A stretch of DNA of 64,000 bases from Nocardioides humilatus (lineage in GTDB: Bacteria > Actinomycetota > Actinomycetes > Propionibacteriales > Nocardioidaceae), in assembly GCF_008373755.1 (NCBI RefSeq), contig NZ_VUJV01000006.1:396073-460072 (forward strand), written 5' to 3'. The number at the start of each line of letters is the position of its first letter. The first letter of the stretch is position 1. The translations under genes were made by a program, and so were the position numbers. The notes beneath the pieces were generated by a model, which was not told where the DNA came from, searched no databases, and saw only the letters and a list, made by a program, of their open reading frames with translations. Shown piece after piece: positions 16,599 through 30,626 of this stretch.

Positions 16599-17272
16599 TT
16601 CCAGGATCCCAGCTCGGGCAGTGGCCGGGTCGAGGTGAGGCCCTCGCCGGAGCCGCGGCCGACCAGCCACCAGGCGAGGTCGCCGGCTGACCCGGCGACG
16701 CCGTGGCCACCCTTGCCGACCAGGACGGTCTTGTCGATGTCGCGGGCGTGCAGGGTGAGGCTGACCTCCTGGCTGCGGTCGTCGGCCGCGGTCTCGAGGA
16801 GGTACGCCGCGAACGGCGTCGGCCAGTGGGACGGCAGGTAGCCGATATCGAGGTCGGCGTGGTGGATCTCGACCTCGCGCCAGCGCAGCTCGACCACCTG
16901 GGCGGCGTCGAGCACGACCCCTCCGGGGAGCCGCTCGATCGTCGCGAGCGCCTTCATCAGCCGGAGCTCGCCGGCGAGGCGGAGCGAGGCCATCTGGTTG
17001 AACGCGGCCAGCTCGTCGCGGGAGCCGCTTGCCCGCTCCTCGATGTCGGCGTTGCGTGCCTCCGGGGAGTCGTACATGGGGATCGGCTCGCCCGTCCGGG
17101 TGCCGCGGAGCGCGCGGGCGAAGCCGTGGGCGTTGAGCGCGATGTGCGCGACGACGTGCCCGCGGGTCCAGCCGGGCAGCTGGCTGGGCTCGCGCAGCTG
17201 CTCCTCAGTCACGCCGTCGAGGGCGGTCAAGTAGCGGGTGGTGGCCTCGAGAAGGGCCTCGACCGGGTTCAC
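16595..17272 (-). CDS. DinB-fold maleylpyruvate isomerase-family (mycothiol-dependent type) protein
   Basis: A 225-residue four-helix DinB/MDMPI-type protein. The N-terminal [19 protein letters not shown] segment carries the first metal-binding histidine of the family, and [15 protein letters not shown] carries the pair near the middle. A C-terminal domain of about 75 residues follows (VSLTLHARD to GRGSGEGL), as in mycothiol-dependent maleylpyruvate isomerase relatives. Members bind a divalent metal and often use mycothiol. The substrate here is unknown. The long in-frame extension opposite uvrA (up to 20212) is a high-GC shadow, so GTG 17272 is the start. It is divergent from uvrA with 69 bases between. 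Confidence 0.8.
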   Translation of the reverse strand: MNPVEALLEATTRYLTALDGVTEEQLREPSQLPGWTRGHVVAHIALNAHGFARALRGTRTGEPIPMYDSPEARNADIEERASGSRDELAAFNQMASLRLAGELRLMKALATIERLPGGVVLDAAQVVELRWREVEIHHADLDIGYLPSHWPTPFAAYLLETAADDRSQEVSLTLHARDIDKTVLVGKGGHGVAGSAGDLAWWLVGRGSGEGLTSTRPLPELGSWK

Positions 17273-17341
17273 GCGCCCATCATCCACCTCACCCCGAGCC
17301 TCGGAATCGGCGGTGTCGGTGGCCCGTGTGAGACTGACGGG

Positions 17342-20278
<2,937 letters not shown>

Positions 20279-20346
20279 GCCTGTGAGGACTCCAAGAATC
20301 CGCTCATCGGCTGAACCATCCGATCGCGCTGTCCGTTAGTGGAGTC

Positions 20347-20847
20347 ATGACGGACACCAGATCTGCCATCAGCAGGAGACGCGCGCTCTCAGGAGCAGCC
20401 ACGATCGGGATCGGCGTCCCGCTGCTGGCGGCCTGCGGCGACGACGGCTCGGACGGAAGCGCGCAGGACGTCACCGACGCGACGAGCCCGTCGGCCACGA
20501 CGAAGCGGACGACGACGGCGGAGCCCACCGATCCCGGCACCGAAGGCTCGTCGACGGCCGCCGGCGGCGGGGGGATCCCGACCTCGGAGGTGCCGGTCGG
20601 CGGCGGCATCATCGCGGGGGAGACCGTCATCACGCAGCCGACCGAGGGCGAGTTCAAGGCCTTCTCGGCCGTCTGCACCCACCAGGGCTGCATCGTGGCC
20701 TCGTTCTCCGACGGCTTCGTCGTGTGCCCGTGCCACGGCAGCCACTTCGCGATCGACACCGGCCAACCCACCTCCGACAGCCTGGCCACGGCGCCGCTCG
20801 GCAGCGTCGACATCACCGTCGCCGACGGCGCGATCACCATCGGATGA
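20347..20847 (+). CDS. Exported Rieske [2Fe-2S] lipoprotein, full disulfide set
   Basis: A 166-residue protein with a twin-arginine-type signal (SRRRALSG, residues 9-16) and a lipobox LAAC ending at C30. It is probably folded and cofactor-loaded in the cytoplasm, exported by Tat and then lipidated. A Thr/Ser-rich linker leads to a Rieske domain with C110-T-H112 and C127-x2-H130 as cluster ligands. C115 and C129 are placed to form the usual stabilising disulfide. It may pass electrons outside the membrane; the partner is unknown. It overlaps the next, paralogous gene by 4 bases (ATGA). Confidence 0.85.
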   Translation: MTDTRSAISRRRALSGAATIGIGVPLLAACGDDGSDGSAQDVTDATSPSATTKRTTTAEPTDPGTEGSSTAAGGGGIPTSEVPVGGGIIAGETVITQPTEGEFKAFSAVCTHQGCIVASFSDGFVVCPCHGSHFAIDTGQPTSDSLATAPLGSVDITVADGAITIG

Positions 20848-21263
20848 GCGCACCTGTGACCGACGTCCGCGCGACCCGGCGGATCGTCTTCCAAGGCCTC
20901 GGCGCCCTCGGTGTCGCGGCCGTGCTGGCCGGCTGTGCCGGCGGTGACGACAGCGCCGACAAGGAGATCGCCTCGGGCACCGAGCTGACCACCACCGACC
21001 AGGTGCCCGTCCAGGGCGGGATCGTCCTGGTCGACCAGAAGGTCGTCGTCACGCAGCCGACCGCCGGGGAGTTCAAGGCGTTCACCGCGGTGTGCACCCA
21101 CCAGGGGCTGCTTGTCGGTGAGGTCCAGAACGGTGTCATCCACTGCGACAACCACGGGAGCGAGTTCGACTTCTCCACCGGCGCCGTGGCGCAGGGCCCG
21201 GCGTCGCAACCGCTGGCCGAGGTCGCCATCGAGGTCAAGGGCGACAAGGTCCTCAAGGCCTGA
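20844..21263 (+). CDS. Exported Rieske [2Fe-2S] lipoprotein lacking disulfide cysteines
   Basis: A 139-residue paralogue of the preceding gene. It has RR at 12-13 ahead of a hydrophobic stretch and a lipobox LAGC ending at C31. The Rieske ligands C84/H86 and C101/H104 are present. The two disulfide cysteines are replaced: CTHQGL instead of CTHQGC, and CDNHGS instead of CPCHGS. Loss of that bridge is typical of low-potential, ferredoxin-like Rieske domains, so its potential may differ from its neighbour. The middle (ITQPTEGEFKAF versus VTQPTAGEFKAF) shows they arose by tandem duplication. Its end overlaps the convergent TPR gene by 11 bases. Confidence 0.85.
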   Translation: MSAPVTDVRATRRIVFQGLGALGVAAVLAGCAGGDDSADKEIASGTELTTTDQVPVQGGIVLVDQKVVVTQPTAGEFKAFTAVCTHQGLLVGEVQNGVIHCDNHGSEFDFSTGAVAQGPASQPLAEVAIEVKGDKVLKA

Positions 21264-22545
21264 GCGCCGACTCCCGCCAGCGTGCGTCGCGCGGGGACGG
21301 GCGCCGGTCGAGGCGTCGATCGAGGACGATGCGCGCGTCGTCGTACCGCTCGGCCCGGAGGAGGGCGGCGATCCGGGCCTCCTCGAGGATCTCGCGCTGG
21401 GCGTCGGAGCCGCCCAGCCGCCAGGTGGTGGGAGCCAGCGCGGCCAGCCGGTCGGCTGCCTCTGACGCGCGCCCGGCGCCGAGCGCGCACAGCGCGTCGA
21501 CGAGGGGCGCCACCACCTCTCGGTGGGCGGGGTGCGGGTGGGTCCCGCACCGTGCGCCCAGTCGGCGCAGCCCGTCGAGGTCGCCGATCGCCAGCAGGGT
21601 GATCGCGGCATGGAGGCCGAGAAACGGCGTGGCCGGCGCCTCGAGCACGCCTCGGCCGGTGACCCGGGCGACCTCCTCGAGGTCGGGCACGTCGTCGGCG
21701 TCGGGCGTCAGTGCCCACCGGAAGAGCAGCGAGCCGGTGTCGACCAGCGCCCGGCAGCCGACGGCACGGCGCGGCTGGAGCTGGGTGAGGTAGCGGCGTC
21801 GTACGGCGTCGAGGTCGCCCAGCGACAACTCGTGCAAGGCGGCGTGCCACGAGAAGTGGGTCAGGCTCTCGGTATCGGCGCCGACGCCGCTCACCCAGTC
21901 ATCCATCCAGGACAGGCCCTCGACGTGGTCGCCCTTCTCGTAGTGGGCGTGCGCTCGGGCGTGGGCGGCGTGTCCGGAGGCGGGGTCGGCAGCGAGGGCG
22001 CGACACGAGAGCGCCATCGCCTCGTCGTACCTGCGCTGCTCCTGGCGGACGAAGGCGAGCAGCCCGAGGTACCAGGCGTCGTTGCCGTAGGACGGCCCGG
22101 CACCCTCGACGATCGCCCACGCGTGCGCGGGGACCTCGGTCACGCCGGCGAAGGCGATCGTCGGCATCGCGACCGACAGCAGGACGGCGTCGCGCGGATA
22201 GGCCACCAGGTGGGCGAGCAGCGGCGCGTGTTCGCCCTGAAGGTGCCGGTCGACAGCGTGCACGTGACTGCGCTCCCGGTCGCTCGCGCGGCCCGCGAGC
22301 CGACGGGCGTCGTCGAGCCGGGACGCGATGTCCACGTCGACGCACATCTCGTGACCGAGCAGGGCGAGGTCGGCATGCGCCAGCGCGAAGGTGGGGTCGT
22401 GGGCGAGGGCGGCGGCGATCCGCACGTGGGCGTCGCGCCGGAGGCGGAGCAGGTCCCGCACGCCGTCGACGTAGGCCTCGGCAGCCTGTGCACTCGTCGT
22501 CAGGGGATAGCCGTAGTCGTCACGACAACCGCCCGGACCCGTCAT
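21253..22545 (-). CDS. Tetratricopeptide protein, TTC38-like
   Basis: A 430-residue all-helical protein. It begins with a [21 protein letters not shown] segment, followed by repeat pairs such as [47 protein letters not shown] and a C-terminal [21 protein letters not shown]. From memory the latter block and the overall layout match the TTC38 family, found in animals and in some bacteria. It is probably a soluble scaffold with no known enzymatic role. ATG 22545 was preferred; an in-frame start at 22581 is possible. Confidence 0.75.
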   Translation of the reverse strand: MTGPGGCRDDYGYPLTTSAQAAEAYVDGVRDLLRLRRDAHVRIAAALAHDPTFALAHADLALLGHEMCVDVDIASRLDDARRLAGRASDRERSHVHAVDRHLQGEHAPLLAHLVAYPRDAVLLSVAMPTIAFAGVTEVPAHAWAIVEGAGPSYGNDAWYLGLLAFVRQEQRRYDEAMALSCRALAADPASGHAAHARAHAHYEKGDHVEGLSWMDDWVSGVGADTESLTHFSWHAALHELSLGDLDAVRRRYLTQLQPRRAVGCRALVDTGSLLFRWALTPDADDVPDLEEVARVTGRGVLEAPATPFLGLHAAITLLAIGDLDGLRRLGARCGTHPHPAHREVVAPLVDALCALGAGRASEAADRLAALAPTTWRLGGSDAQREILEEARIAALLRAERYDDARIVLDRRLDRRPSPRDARWRESALRP

Positions 22546-22627
22546 GCTCGCCAGTCTCTCTCCGCAGAGCCGCCCGTTCACGCAACCGGTGCATGCGTCT
22601 TCCGATCACCCTGTCGATGGCGGTCCG

Positions 22628-22633
22628 TAGGGT
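22628..22633 (+). promoter_or_regulatory. Leaderless-type -10 hexamer of uvrC
   Basis: TAGGGT, a 7-base spacer, then the uvrC GTG at 22641. No Shine-Dalgarno sequence is visible. Confidence 0.5.
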
Positions 22634-22640
22634 TGGGGCT

Positions 22641-24599
22641 GTGCCCGACCCGCTGAGCTACCGCCCCAAGCCGGGCGAGATCCCGACCGAGCCAGGGGTC
22701 TACCGCTTCCGCGACAAGCAGCGCCGGGTCATCTACGTCGGCAAGGCGAAGAACCTGCGGGCGCGGCTGTCGTCGTACTTCCAAGACATCGGCAACCTGC
22801 ACCAGCGCACGGCCAGCATGGTCACCACCGCCGCGTCGGTCGAGTGGACGGTCGTCAAGACCGAGGTCGAGGCGCTCCAGTTGGAGTACTCCTGGATCAA
22901 GGAGTTCGATCCGCGCTTCAACGTGAAGTACCGCGACGACAAGTCCTACCCGTGGTTGGCGGTCACCGTCGGTGACGAGTTCCCGCGGGTGATGGTCGGT
23001 CGTGGCGCCAAACGCAAGGGCACCCGCTACTTCGGCCCCTACAGCCACGCGTGGGCGATCCGCGAGACCGTCGACATCCTGCTGCGTGTCTTCCCGATGC
23101 GGTCGTGCAGCAACGGGGTCTTCAAGCGGTCCCAGCAGATCGGTCGCCCCTGCCTGCTCGGCTACATCGACAAGTGCGCGGCGCCGTGCGTCGGCAACGT
23201 CAGCGCCGACGAGCACCGCGCGATCGTGGACGACTTCTGCGAGTTCATGGCGGGTCGCACCAAGCCGTTCACCAAGCGCATCGAGCAGGAGATGTACGCC
23301 GCCAGCGACGCCCTCGACTTCGAGAAGGCCGCTCGCCTCCGCGACGACCTCGGTGCGATGCAGAAGGCGCTGGAGAAGCAGGCCGTCGTGCTCGGCGACG
23401 GTGCCGACGCCGATGTCATCGCGTTGGCCGAGGATCCGCTCGAGGTCGCCGTCCAGGTGTTCTACGTGCGCGGCGGGCGGGTGCGCGGTCAGCGGGGGTG
23501 GGTCGCCGACCGCACCGACGACAGCGGCACCGCCGACCTGGTCGAGAACTTCCTGCTCCAGCTCTACGCCGGTGGGGACGACACGGGAGACACCGTGCCG
23601 AAGGAGATCCTCGTCCCGGTCCTGCCGCCCGACACCGCGACCTTCGAGCAGCTCCTCAGCGACCTGCGCGGCTCGCGGGTGTCGATCCGGGTGCCGCAGC
23701 GCGGCGACAAGAAGTCGCTGCAGGAGAGCGTCGCGCGCAACGCGGCCGAGTCCCTCGCGATCCACAAGACCAAGCGCGCCAGCGATCTCACCACCCGCAA
23801 CCTGGCCCTGGCCGAGATCGCCGACGCGCTCGGGCTCGACGACGCACCGCTGCGGATCGAGTGCTACGACGTCTCGCACACGCAGGGCACCGAGATCGTG
23901 GCGTCGATGGTGGTCTTCGAGGACGGGCTGGCGCGCAAGGGGGAGTACCGCCGGTTCGTCATCCGCGACCAGGACGGGTCCGATGACGTGGCAGCGATGC
24001 ACGAGGTCATCACCCGGCGCTTCCGGCGGCTGCTGGACGAGCAGGCGCGCTCGGAGGAGCGGATGGGCGAGGACGGCCCCATGCTCGTCGACCCCGACAC
24101 CGGCAGGCCGCGGAAGTTCGCCTACGCACCCGGCCTGGTGGTCGTCGACGGCGGCGCCCCGCAAGTCGCCGCGGCCCAGCGGGCCCTCGACGAGCTCGGC
24201 ATCGACGACATCCCGATCTGCGGGCTGGCGAAGCGCTTGGAGGAGGTCTGGCTCCCCGGCGAGGAGGATCCCGTCATCCTGCCTCGTTCTTCCGAGGGCC
24301 TCTATCTCCTGCAGCGGGTGCGTGACGAGGCGCACCGGTTCGCCATCGCCCACCACCGGGGCCGCAGGTCGAAGTCGATGGTCGAGAGCCTGCTCGACGA
24401 CGTCCCCGGACTCGGGGAGGTGCGCCGCAAGACGCTGCTGCGCCACTTCGGGTCCCTGAAGAAGCTGCGCGAGGCCGAGGCCGCCGATATCGCCGCCGTG
24501 CCGGGCATCGGGCCGCGAACGGCCGAGGCGATCAAGGACGCGATCACGGCGAGTGACGCGACACGCACGCAGAAGACCGGGAAGACTACGGCGACATGA
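22641..24599 (+). CDS. uvrC: Excinuclease ABC subunit C
   Basis: A 652-residue UvrC, which makes both incisions beside a DNA lesion in the UvrB complex. The N-terminal GIY-YIG nuclease domain has GVYRFRD and [18 protein letters not shown] motif ([19 protein letters not shown]) mediates UvrB contact. The C-terminal RNase H-like nuclease follows ([21 protein letters not shown]). Two helix-hairpin-helix motifs end the protein ([25 protein letters not shown]). GTG 22641 fits the family N-terminus. The stop overlaps the rapZ ATG by 4 bases. The uvrC-rapZ-yvcK-whiA order is standard for actinobacteria. Confidence 0.97.
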   Translation: MPDPLSYRPKPGEIPTEPGVYRFRDKQRRVIYVGKAKNLRARLSSYFQDIGNLHQRTASMVTTAASVEWTVVKTEVEALQLEYSWIKEFDPRFNVKYRDDKSYPWLAVTVGDEFPRVMVGRGAKRKGTRYFGPYSHAWAIRETVDILLRVFPMRSCSNGVFKRSQQIGRPCLLGYIDKCAAPCVGNVSADEHRAIVDDFCEFMAGRTKPFTKRIEQEMYAASDALDFEKAARLRDDLGAMQKALEKQAVVLGDGADADVIALAEDPLEVAVQVFYVRGGRVRGQRGWVADRTDDSGTADLVENFLLQLYAGGDDTGDTVPKEILVPVLPPDTATFEQLLSDLRGSRVSIRVPQRGDKKSLQESVARNAAESLAIHKTKRASDLTTRNLALAEIADALGLDDAPLRIECYDVSHTQGTEIVASMVVFEDGLARKGEYRRFVIRDQDGSDDVAAMHEVITRRFRRLLDEQARSEERMGEDGPMLVDPDTGRPRKFAYAPGLVVVDGGAPQVAAAQRALDELGIDDIPICGLAKRLEEVWLPGEEDPVILPRSSEGLYLLQRVRDEAHRFAIAHHRGRRSKSMVESLLDDVPGLGEVRRKTLLRHFGSLKKLREAEAADIAAVPGIGPRTAEAIKDAITASDATRTQKTGKTTAT

Positions 24600-25495
24600 G
24601 CGGGGTCGACGTGAGCCAGGAGGAGGACGGCCAGACCGGCGTCGGTGAGCTCGTGGTCATCACCGGCATGACCGGTGCCGGCCGCAGCACGGCCGCGAAG
24701 GAGCTGGAGGACCTCGGCTACTTCGTCATCGACAACCTGCCCCCCAGCATGCTCGCCGAGGCTGTGCGCATCGTCGACGCCGGCCAGGGGCGCAGCCAAC
24801 GCATCGCGGTCGTCGTCGACGTCCGCTCCGGGTCGTTCTTCCAGGGGCTGCGCAGCGCCCTGGCCCACGGGGTCCGCGGGCGCAACACGACCCTCGTCTT
24901 CCTCGATGCGACCGACGACGTACTCGTCCGACGCCAGGAGGCCGCCCGCCGGCCCCACCCGCTGCAGGAGGGCGGTCGCCTGCTCGACGGCCTCCAGCGC
25001 GAGCGCTACGTGCTGGCCGACCTGCGCAGCGACGCCGACCTGGTCATCGACACGACCAACCTCAACGTGCACCAGCTGACGGATCGGATCGGGGAGTCCT
25101 TCGGAACCCTCGACACGATGCAGCTGCGGGTCACGACGATCAGCTTCGGCTTCAAGTACGGCATCCCGGTCGACGCCGACTACGTCGCCGACATGCGCTT
25201 CCTGCCCAACCCGCACTGGGTGCCCGAGCTGCGTGCTCACAGTGGGCGCGACCGCGACGTGTCCGACTACGTGCTGAGCCGGCCGGGTGCCGAGGACTTC
25301 CTCGAGCAGTACATCCGACTGCTCACCGGGGTGGCCGAGGGCTACCTGCGTGAGGGCAAGCGCTTCATGCGGGTGGCGATCGGGTGCACCGGCGGCAAGC
25401 ACCGCAGCGTGGCCATGAGCGAGGAGATCGCCCGCCGCCTCCAGGAGCTGGGCTACCTCGCCCGCGCGATCCACCGCGACCTGGGTCGCGAGTGA
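24596..25495 (+). CDS. rapZ: RNase adapter / nucleotide-binding protein RapZ
   Basis: A 299-residue RapZ (YvcJ) family protein. The N-terminal P-loop is GMTGAGRST, with [11 protein letters not shown] after it. The C-terminal domain includes [19 protein letters not shown] and the signature [11 protein letters not shown], which holds conserved Cys, Lys and His. In E. coli RapZ presents small RNAs to RNase E. In actinobacteria the role is less clear and the ATP/GTP-binding activity is the safer statement. It overlaps uvrC by 4 bases and yvcK by 1 base. Confidence 0.93.
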   Translation: MSGVDVSQEEDGQTGVGELVVITGMTGAGRSTAAKELEDLGYFVIDNLPPSMLAEAVRIVDAGQGRSQRIAVVVDVRSGSFFQGLRSALAHGVRGRNTTLVFLDATDDVLVRRQEAARRPHPLQEGGRLLDGLQRERYVLADLRSDADLVIDTTNLNVHQLTDRIGESFGTLDTMQLRVTTISFGFKYGIPVDADYVADMRFLPNPHWVPELRAHSGRDRDVSDYVLSRPGAEDFLEQYIRLLTGVAEGYLREGKRFMRVAIGCTGGKHRSVAMSEEIARRLQELGYLARAIHRDLGRE

Positions 25496-26463
25496 TGGCC
25501 GGTCAACGCGCCCAGGCCGTGGTGGCCCTGGGCGGTGGGCACGGCCTGCATGCGTCGCTCACCGCTCTGCGGATCCTCGTCGACGACCTCACCGTCGATG
25601 AGCTGACGGCCGTCGTGACCGTGGCCGACAACGGTGGATCGTCGGGCCGGCTGCGCGGTGAGTTCGGCGTGCTGCCGCCGGGCGACCTCCGGATGGCGCT
25701 GGCGGCGCTCTGCGGCGACGACGAGTGGGGCGACACCTGGGCCCGGGTGCTGCAGCACCGGTTCGAGGGCGAGGGCGAGATGCGCGGCCACGTGGTCGGC
25801 AACCTGCTGATCGTCGGGCTCTGGGAGCTGCTGGGCGACCACGTCGACGCCCTCGACTGGGTCGGGCGGCTGCTCGGCGCCAAGGGTCGGGTGCTGCCGA
25901 TGGCGATGACGCCGATGGACATCACGGCGGAGGTCCGGGCCGACGACGGCGACCCGGATCGTCTGACGACGGTGCGGGGCCAGGTCGAGGTCGCCACGAC
26001 CGAGGGCGTGATCGCCTCGATCGCTCTCGAGCCGCCCGACCCGGAGGTGAGCCCGGCGGTGCTGACGGCCATCGAGGAGGCCGACTGGGCGGTGCTGGGA
26101 CCTGGTTCGTGGTTCACGTCGGTGATCCCGCACCTGCTGGTGCCGCAGCTGCGCGAGGCCCTGGGCTCGACTGCGGCCCGACTCATCGTGGTGCTCAACC
26201 TCGCCGAGCAGCAGGGGGAGACGCACGGGTTCGGACCGGCCGACCACCTCGCCGTGCTCGCAGAGCACGCACCCGACCTCGGCGTGCACACGGTGCTCGC
26301 CGATCGTGAGAGCGTCGGCGACCACCTCGACGAGCTCCGGGCGACGGTCAACGCCGTCGGTGCCGAGCTCGTGCTCGACGACATCGCGATGGCCGACGGC
26401 AGCCATCGCCACGATCCCGAGCTGCTGGCCATGGCCTACGCGCGCATCATGCAGTCCACCTGA
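25495..26463 (+). CDS. yvcK: UDP-GlcNAc-binding YvcK/CofD-like protein
   Basis: A 322-residue member of the YvcK (gluconeogenesis factor) branch of the CofD fold. The N-terminal nucleotide-sugar site [12 protein letters not shown] is followed by [25 protein letters not shown] and GHVVGNLL, and then [14 protein letters not shown]. Homologues bind UDP-GlcNAc and adjust cell-wall precursor flow. Its ATG shares a base with the rapZ stop (TGATG), and whiA follows 47 bases later. Confidence 0.92.
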   Translation: MAGQRAQAVVALGGGHGLHASLTALRILVDDLTVDELTAVVTVADNGGSSGRLRGEFGVLPPGDLRMALAALCGDDEWGDTWARVLQHRFEGEGEMRGHVVGNLLIVGLWELLGDHVDALDWVGRLLGAKGRVLPMAMTPMDITAEVRADDGDPDRLTTVRGQVEVATTEGVIASIALEPPDPEVSPAVLTAIEEADWAVLGPGSWFTSVIPHLLVPQLREALGSTAARLIVVLNLAEQQGETHGFGPADHLAVLAEHAPDLGVHTVLADRESVGDHLDELRATVNAVGAELVLDDIAMADGSHRHDPELLAMAYARIMQST

Positions 26464-26493
26464 CCTGGACCGTTGCGAGGGTGGTTGACCTCC

Positions 26494-26508
26494 GTGGGAA
26501 GATCCCAC
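26494..26508. promoter_or_regulatory. Perfect 15-bp inverted repeat before whiA
   Basis: GTGGGA-AGA-TCCCAC, with 6-bp perfect arms, ends 2 bases before the whiA ATG. It could be a small operator or a hairpin over the start. A GAAGAT hexamer within it is 7 bases from the ATG, as in the leaderless promoters elsewhere in the window. Confidence 0.4.
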
Positions 26509-26510
26509 CT

Positions 26511-27497
26511 ATGGCGATGACGGCTCAGGTCAAGGCGGAACTGGCCAGCACACCGGTCACCAAAGCGTGTTGTCGCAAGGCCGAGGTCGCCTCGACGCTT
26601 CGCTTCGCCGGTGGCCTCCACATCGTGGGCGGTCGGATCGTCGTCGAGGCCGAGCTCGACACCGGCGCCGCGGCTCGTCGCCTGCGGCGCGACATCGCCG
26701 AGATGTACGGCCAGACCAGCGACGTCGTGATGGTCCAGGGCAACGGCATCCGCAAGGGCAGCCGCTACATCGTGCGCGTGGTCAAGGACGGTGAGGCGCT
26801 CGCGCGCCAGACCGGTCTGCTCGACCAGCGCGGCCGACCCGTCCGGGGTCTGCCGCCCGCCGTCGTGTCCGGTGGCGGCTGCGACGCCGTCGCTGCTTGG
26901 CGCGGCGCCTTCCTCGCCCACGGGTCCCTGACCGAGCCCGGGCGTTCGTCTTCGCTCGAGGTGACCTGCCCCGGGTCCGAGGCCGCGCTCGCCCTCGTCG
27001 GCGTCGCCCGCCGTCTGGGCATCCAGGCCAAGGCGCGGGAGGTGCGTGGCGTCGATCGCGTCGTCATCCGCGACGGCGACGCCATCGGTCAACTGCTGAC
27101 TCGCCTCGGCGCGCACGAGACCCTGATGGCCTGGGAGGAGCGCCGGATGCGCCGCGAGGTGCGCGCCACCGCCAACCGGCTCGCCAACTTCGACGACGCC
27201 AACCTGCGCCGCTCGGCCCGCGCCGCGGTCACCGCAGGCGCCCGCGTGGACCGCGCGATGGAGATCCTCGGTGACGAGGTCCCCGACCACCTCAAGATGG
27301 CGGGGGAGCTGCGCCTCCAGCACAAGCAGGCCTCGCTCGAGGAGCTCGGCCAGCTGCACGAGCCGGTGCTGACGAAGGACGCGATCGCGGGCCGCATCCG
27401 TCGCCTGCTGGCGATGGCCGACAAGCGTGCGGAGGAGCTCGGCATCCCCGACACCGAGGCGTCGCTGACCCCCGAGATGCTCGCCGGCGACAACTGA
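26511..27497 (+). CDS. whiA: DNA-binding protein WhiA
   Basis: A 328-residue WhiA. It has an N-terminal degenerate LAGLIDADG homing-endonuclease-like pair of domains, starting [10 protein letters not shown] with [18 protein letters not shown] and later [18 protein letters not shown]-terminal helix-turn-helix follows ([21 protein letters not shown]-type). In Streptomyces WhiA with WhiB switches on sporulation septation genes; homologues in non-sporulating actinobacteria also act in division. ATG 26511 fits the standard [11 protein letters not shown] start. Confidence 0.95.
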   Translation: MAMTAQVKAELASTPVTKACCRKAEVASTLRFAGGLHIVGGRIVVEAELDTGAAARRLRRDIAEMYGQTSDVVMVQGNGIRKGSRYIVRVVKDGEALARQTGLLDQRGRPVRGLPPAVVSGGGCDAVAAWRGAFLAHGSLTEPGRSSSLEVTCPGSEAALALVGVARRLGIQAKAREVRGVDRVVIRDGDAIGQLLTRLGAHETLMAWEERRMRREVRATANRLANFDDANLRRSARAAVTAGARVDRAMEILGDEVPDHLKMAGELRLQHKQASLEELGQLHEPVLTKDAIAGRIRRLLAMADKRAEELGIPDTEASLTPEMLAGDN

Positions 27498-27513
27498 CCG
27501 GGACGTGACCCGG
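27498..27513 (+). terminator. Weak hairpin directly after whiA
   Basis: CCGGG, a six-base loop (ACGTGA), then CCCGG, starting at the base after the whiA stop. No T-run follows, so termination is uncertain. It may only separate whiA from gap. Confidence 0.3.
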
Positions 27514-27558
27514 AACACATCCGCGCCGACACTGAAGGTAGGGTCGCCGCGCGGGTGA

Positions 27559-28593
<1,035 letters not shown>

Positions 28594-28595
28594 TC

Positions 28596-29798
28596 GTGGG
28601 GGAGTACGCCGGACTCGGCGAGGTCAGCGGCAAGCGCGTCCTCGTCCGGTCAGACCTCAACGTGCCCCTCGACGGGGCGACGATCACCGACGACGGACGT
28701 ATCCGCGCCAGCGTCCCGACCATCAAGGCACTGGCCGATGCCGGCGCCCGGGTGGTCGTGACGGCGCACCTGGGTCGCCCCAAGGGCGAGCCGGATCCGG
28801 CCTACTCGCTGGCCCCGGTGGCGGCGCGGCTGGGCGACCTGCTCGGCCAGGACGTCGCCTTCGCCGCCGACACGGTCGGTGAGTCGGCCCAGCAGACCGT
28901 CGCCGGCCTGCAGGACGGCCAGGTCGCCGTGCTGGAGAACGTGCGTTTCAACGCCGGGGAGACCAGCAAGGACGACGCCGAGCGGGGCGCCTTCGCCGAC
29001 CAGCTGGCAGCGCTCGCGGACGCCTTCGTGTCCGACGGCTTCGGTGTGGTGCACCGCAAGCAGGCGTCGGTCTACGACGTCGCGCAGCGGTTGCCGCACG
29101 CGATGGGTGGCCTGGTCGCCGCCGAGGTCGACGTCCTGCGTCGTCTGACCGTCGACCCCGAGCGGCCCTACGTCGTCGTGCTGGGCGGCTCGAAGGTCTC
29201 CGACAAGCTCGGCGTGATCGACAACCTGCTCGGCAAGGCCGACAAGCTGGTCATTGGCGGCGGCATGGTGTTCACCTTCCTCGCGGCCCAGGGCCACGAG
29301 GTCGGCAAGAGCCTGCTGGAGGCCGACCAGCTCGACCGGTGCCGCGACTACCTGCGTCGGGCTCACGACGCCGGTGTCGATCTGCTCCTGCCGAGCGACG
29401 TCGTCGTCGACACCGCTTTCCCGTCGGGCGACCGCGAGCCCGCGCCCGCGGTGGTGCCGTCCTCGGAGATCCCGGCCGACGCGCTGGGCCTCGACATCGG
29501 TCCCGACACCGCGGTCGCCTACGCGCACGCGCTGGCCGACGCCAAGACGGTGTTCTGGAACGGCCCGATGGGCGTGTTCGAGGTCCCGGCGTTCGCGGCC
29601 GGCACCAAGGCAGTGGCCGCGGCGCTGACGAAGGTGAACGGCCTGACCGTCGTCGGCGGTGGCGATTCAGCGGCCGCCGTACGCACGCTCGGTTTCGACG
29701 AGGCCGCGTTCGGCCACATCTCCACCGGCGGTGGCGCCAGCCTCGAGTACCTCGAGGGCAAGGAGCTCCCCGGCATCACCGTTCTGGAAGAGGACTGA
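28596..29798 (+). CDS. pgk: Phosphoglycerate kinase
   Basis: A 400-residue PGK that transfers phosphate from 1,3-bisphosphoglycerate to ADP. It has the N-domain [27 protein letters not shown]-type (VAVLENVRF) and the C-domain [24 protein letters not shown] and GGGDSAAA. It starts 2 bases after gap with a GTG. That GTG has no clear ribosome site, suggesting translational coupling. tpiA follows at once. Confidence 0.96.
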   Translation: MGEYAGLGEVSGKRVLVRSDLNVPLDGATITDDGRIRASVPTIKALADAGARVVVTAHLGRPKGEPDPAYSLAPVAARLGDLLGQDVAFAADTVGESAQQTVAGLQDGQVAVLENVRFNAGETSKDDAERGAFADQLAALADAFVSDGFGVVHRKQASVYDVAQRLPHAMGGLVAAEVDVLRRLTVDPERPYVVVLGGSKVSDKLGVIDNLLGKADKLVIGGGMVFTFLAAQGHEVGKSLLEADQLDRCRDYLRRAHDAGVDLLLPSDVVVDTAFPSGDREPAPAVVPSSEIPADALGLDIGPDTAVAYAHALADAKTVFWNGPMGVFEVPAFAAGTKAVAAALTKVNGLTVVGGGDSAAAVRTLGFDEAAFGHISTGGGASLEYLEGKELPGITVLEED

Positions 29799-29799
29799 C

Positions 29800-30597
29800 A
29801 TGGCAGCACGGACGCCGATCATGGCGGGCAACTGGAAGATGAACCTCAACCACCAAGAAGCGGTGGTGCTGGTCCAGAAGCTCGCGTGGACGCTCTCGGA
29901 CAAGCGGCACGACTACGGCAAGGTCGACGTCGTCGTGCTGCCGCCCTTCACCGACATCCGCTCGGTGCAGACGCTGGTCGACGGCGACCGCCTGTCGATC
30001 AAGTACGGCGCCCAGGACCTCTCGGTCCACGAGTCGGGCGCCTACACGGGCGAGATCTCGGCGGCGATGCTGGCGAAGCTCGGTTGCTCCTACGTGACGG
30101 TGGGGCACTCCGAGCGCCGTCAGTTCCACGCCGAGACCGACGAGCTGGTCGCGGCCAAGGCCAAGGCTGCGATCGCCGCGAAGATCACGCCGATCGTCTG
30201 CGTCGGTGAGGGCCTGGAGATCCGTCAGGCGGGCACCCACGTGCCCTACAACACCGCTCAGGTGGTCGGTTCGCTCGCCGGTCTGACCGCCAAGCAGGTC
30301 GCGAGCCTGGTCATCGCCTACGAGCCCGTCTGGGCGATCGGCACCGGCGAGGTCGCCACCCCCGACGACGCCCAGGAGGTCTGCGCCGCGATCCGCGCGC
30401 AGATCAAGGAGTCCTACGGTGCCGACGTCGCCGACGCCGTACGCATCCAGTACGGCGGCTCGGTCAAGGCGGCCAACGTCGCGGGCATCATGGCGCAGCC
30501 CGACATCGACGGTTGCCTCGTCGGTGGCGCGAGCCTGCAGGCCGACGAGTTCGGCGGGATCTGCCGCTTCTACGACATGCCACAACTAGGAAGTTAG
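29800..30597 (+). CDS. tpiA: Triosephosphate isomerase
   Basis: A 265-residue TIM barrel that interconverts dihydroxyacetone phosphate and glyceraldehyde 3-phosphate. GNWKMNL carries the active-site Asn and Lys. The catalytic His lies in VGHSERR and the catalytic Glu in [11 protein letters not shown]. The phosphate loop YGGSV is near the end. ATG 29800 follows the pgk stop after one base. The usual next gene, secG, is separated here by an unrelated minus-strand gene. Confidence 0.96.
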   Translation: MAARTPIMAGNWKMNLNHQEAVVLVQKLAWTLSDKRHDYGKVDVVVLPPFTDIRSVQTLVDGDRLSIKYGAQDLSVHESGAYTGEISAAMLAKLGCSYVTVGHSERRQFHAETDELVAAKAKAAIAAKITPIVCVGEGLEIRQAGTHVPYNTAQVVGSLAGLTAKQVASLVIAYEPVWAIGTGEVATPDDAQEVCAAIRAQIKESYGADVADAVRIQYGGSVKAANVAGIMAQPDIDGCLVGGASLQADEFGGICRFYDMPQLGS

Positions 30598-30626
30598 TAG
30601 GCGCCACCCGATGGGGACCACGAGCT

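Noticed and set aside
22578-24446. 622-residue minus-strand open frame opposite uvrC
   Set aside because: uvrC is unmistakable on the plus strand. The opposite frame has no motifs and no promoter-like start.
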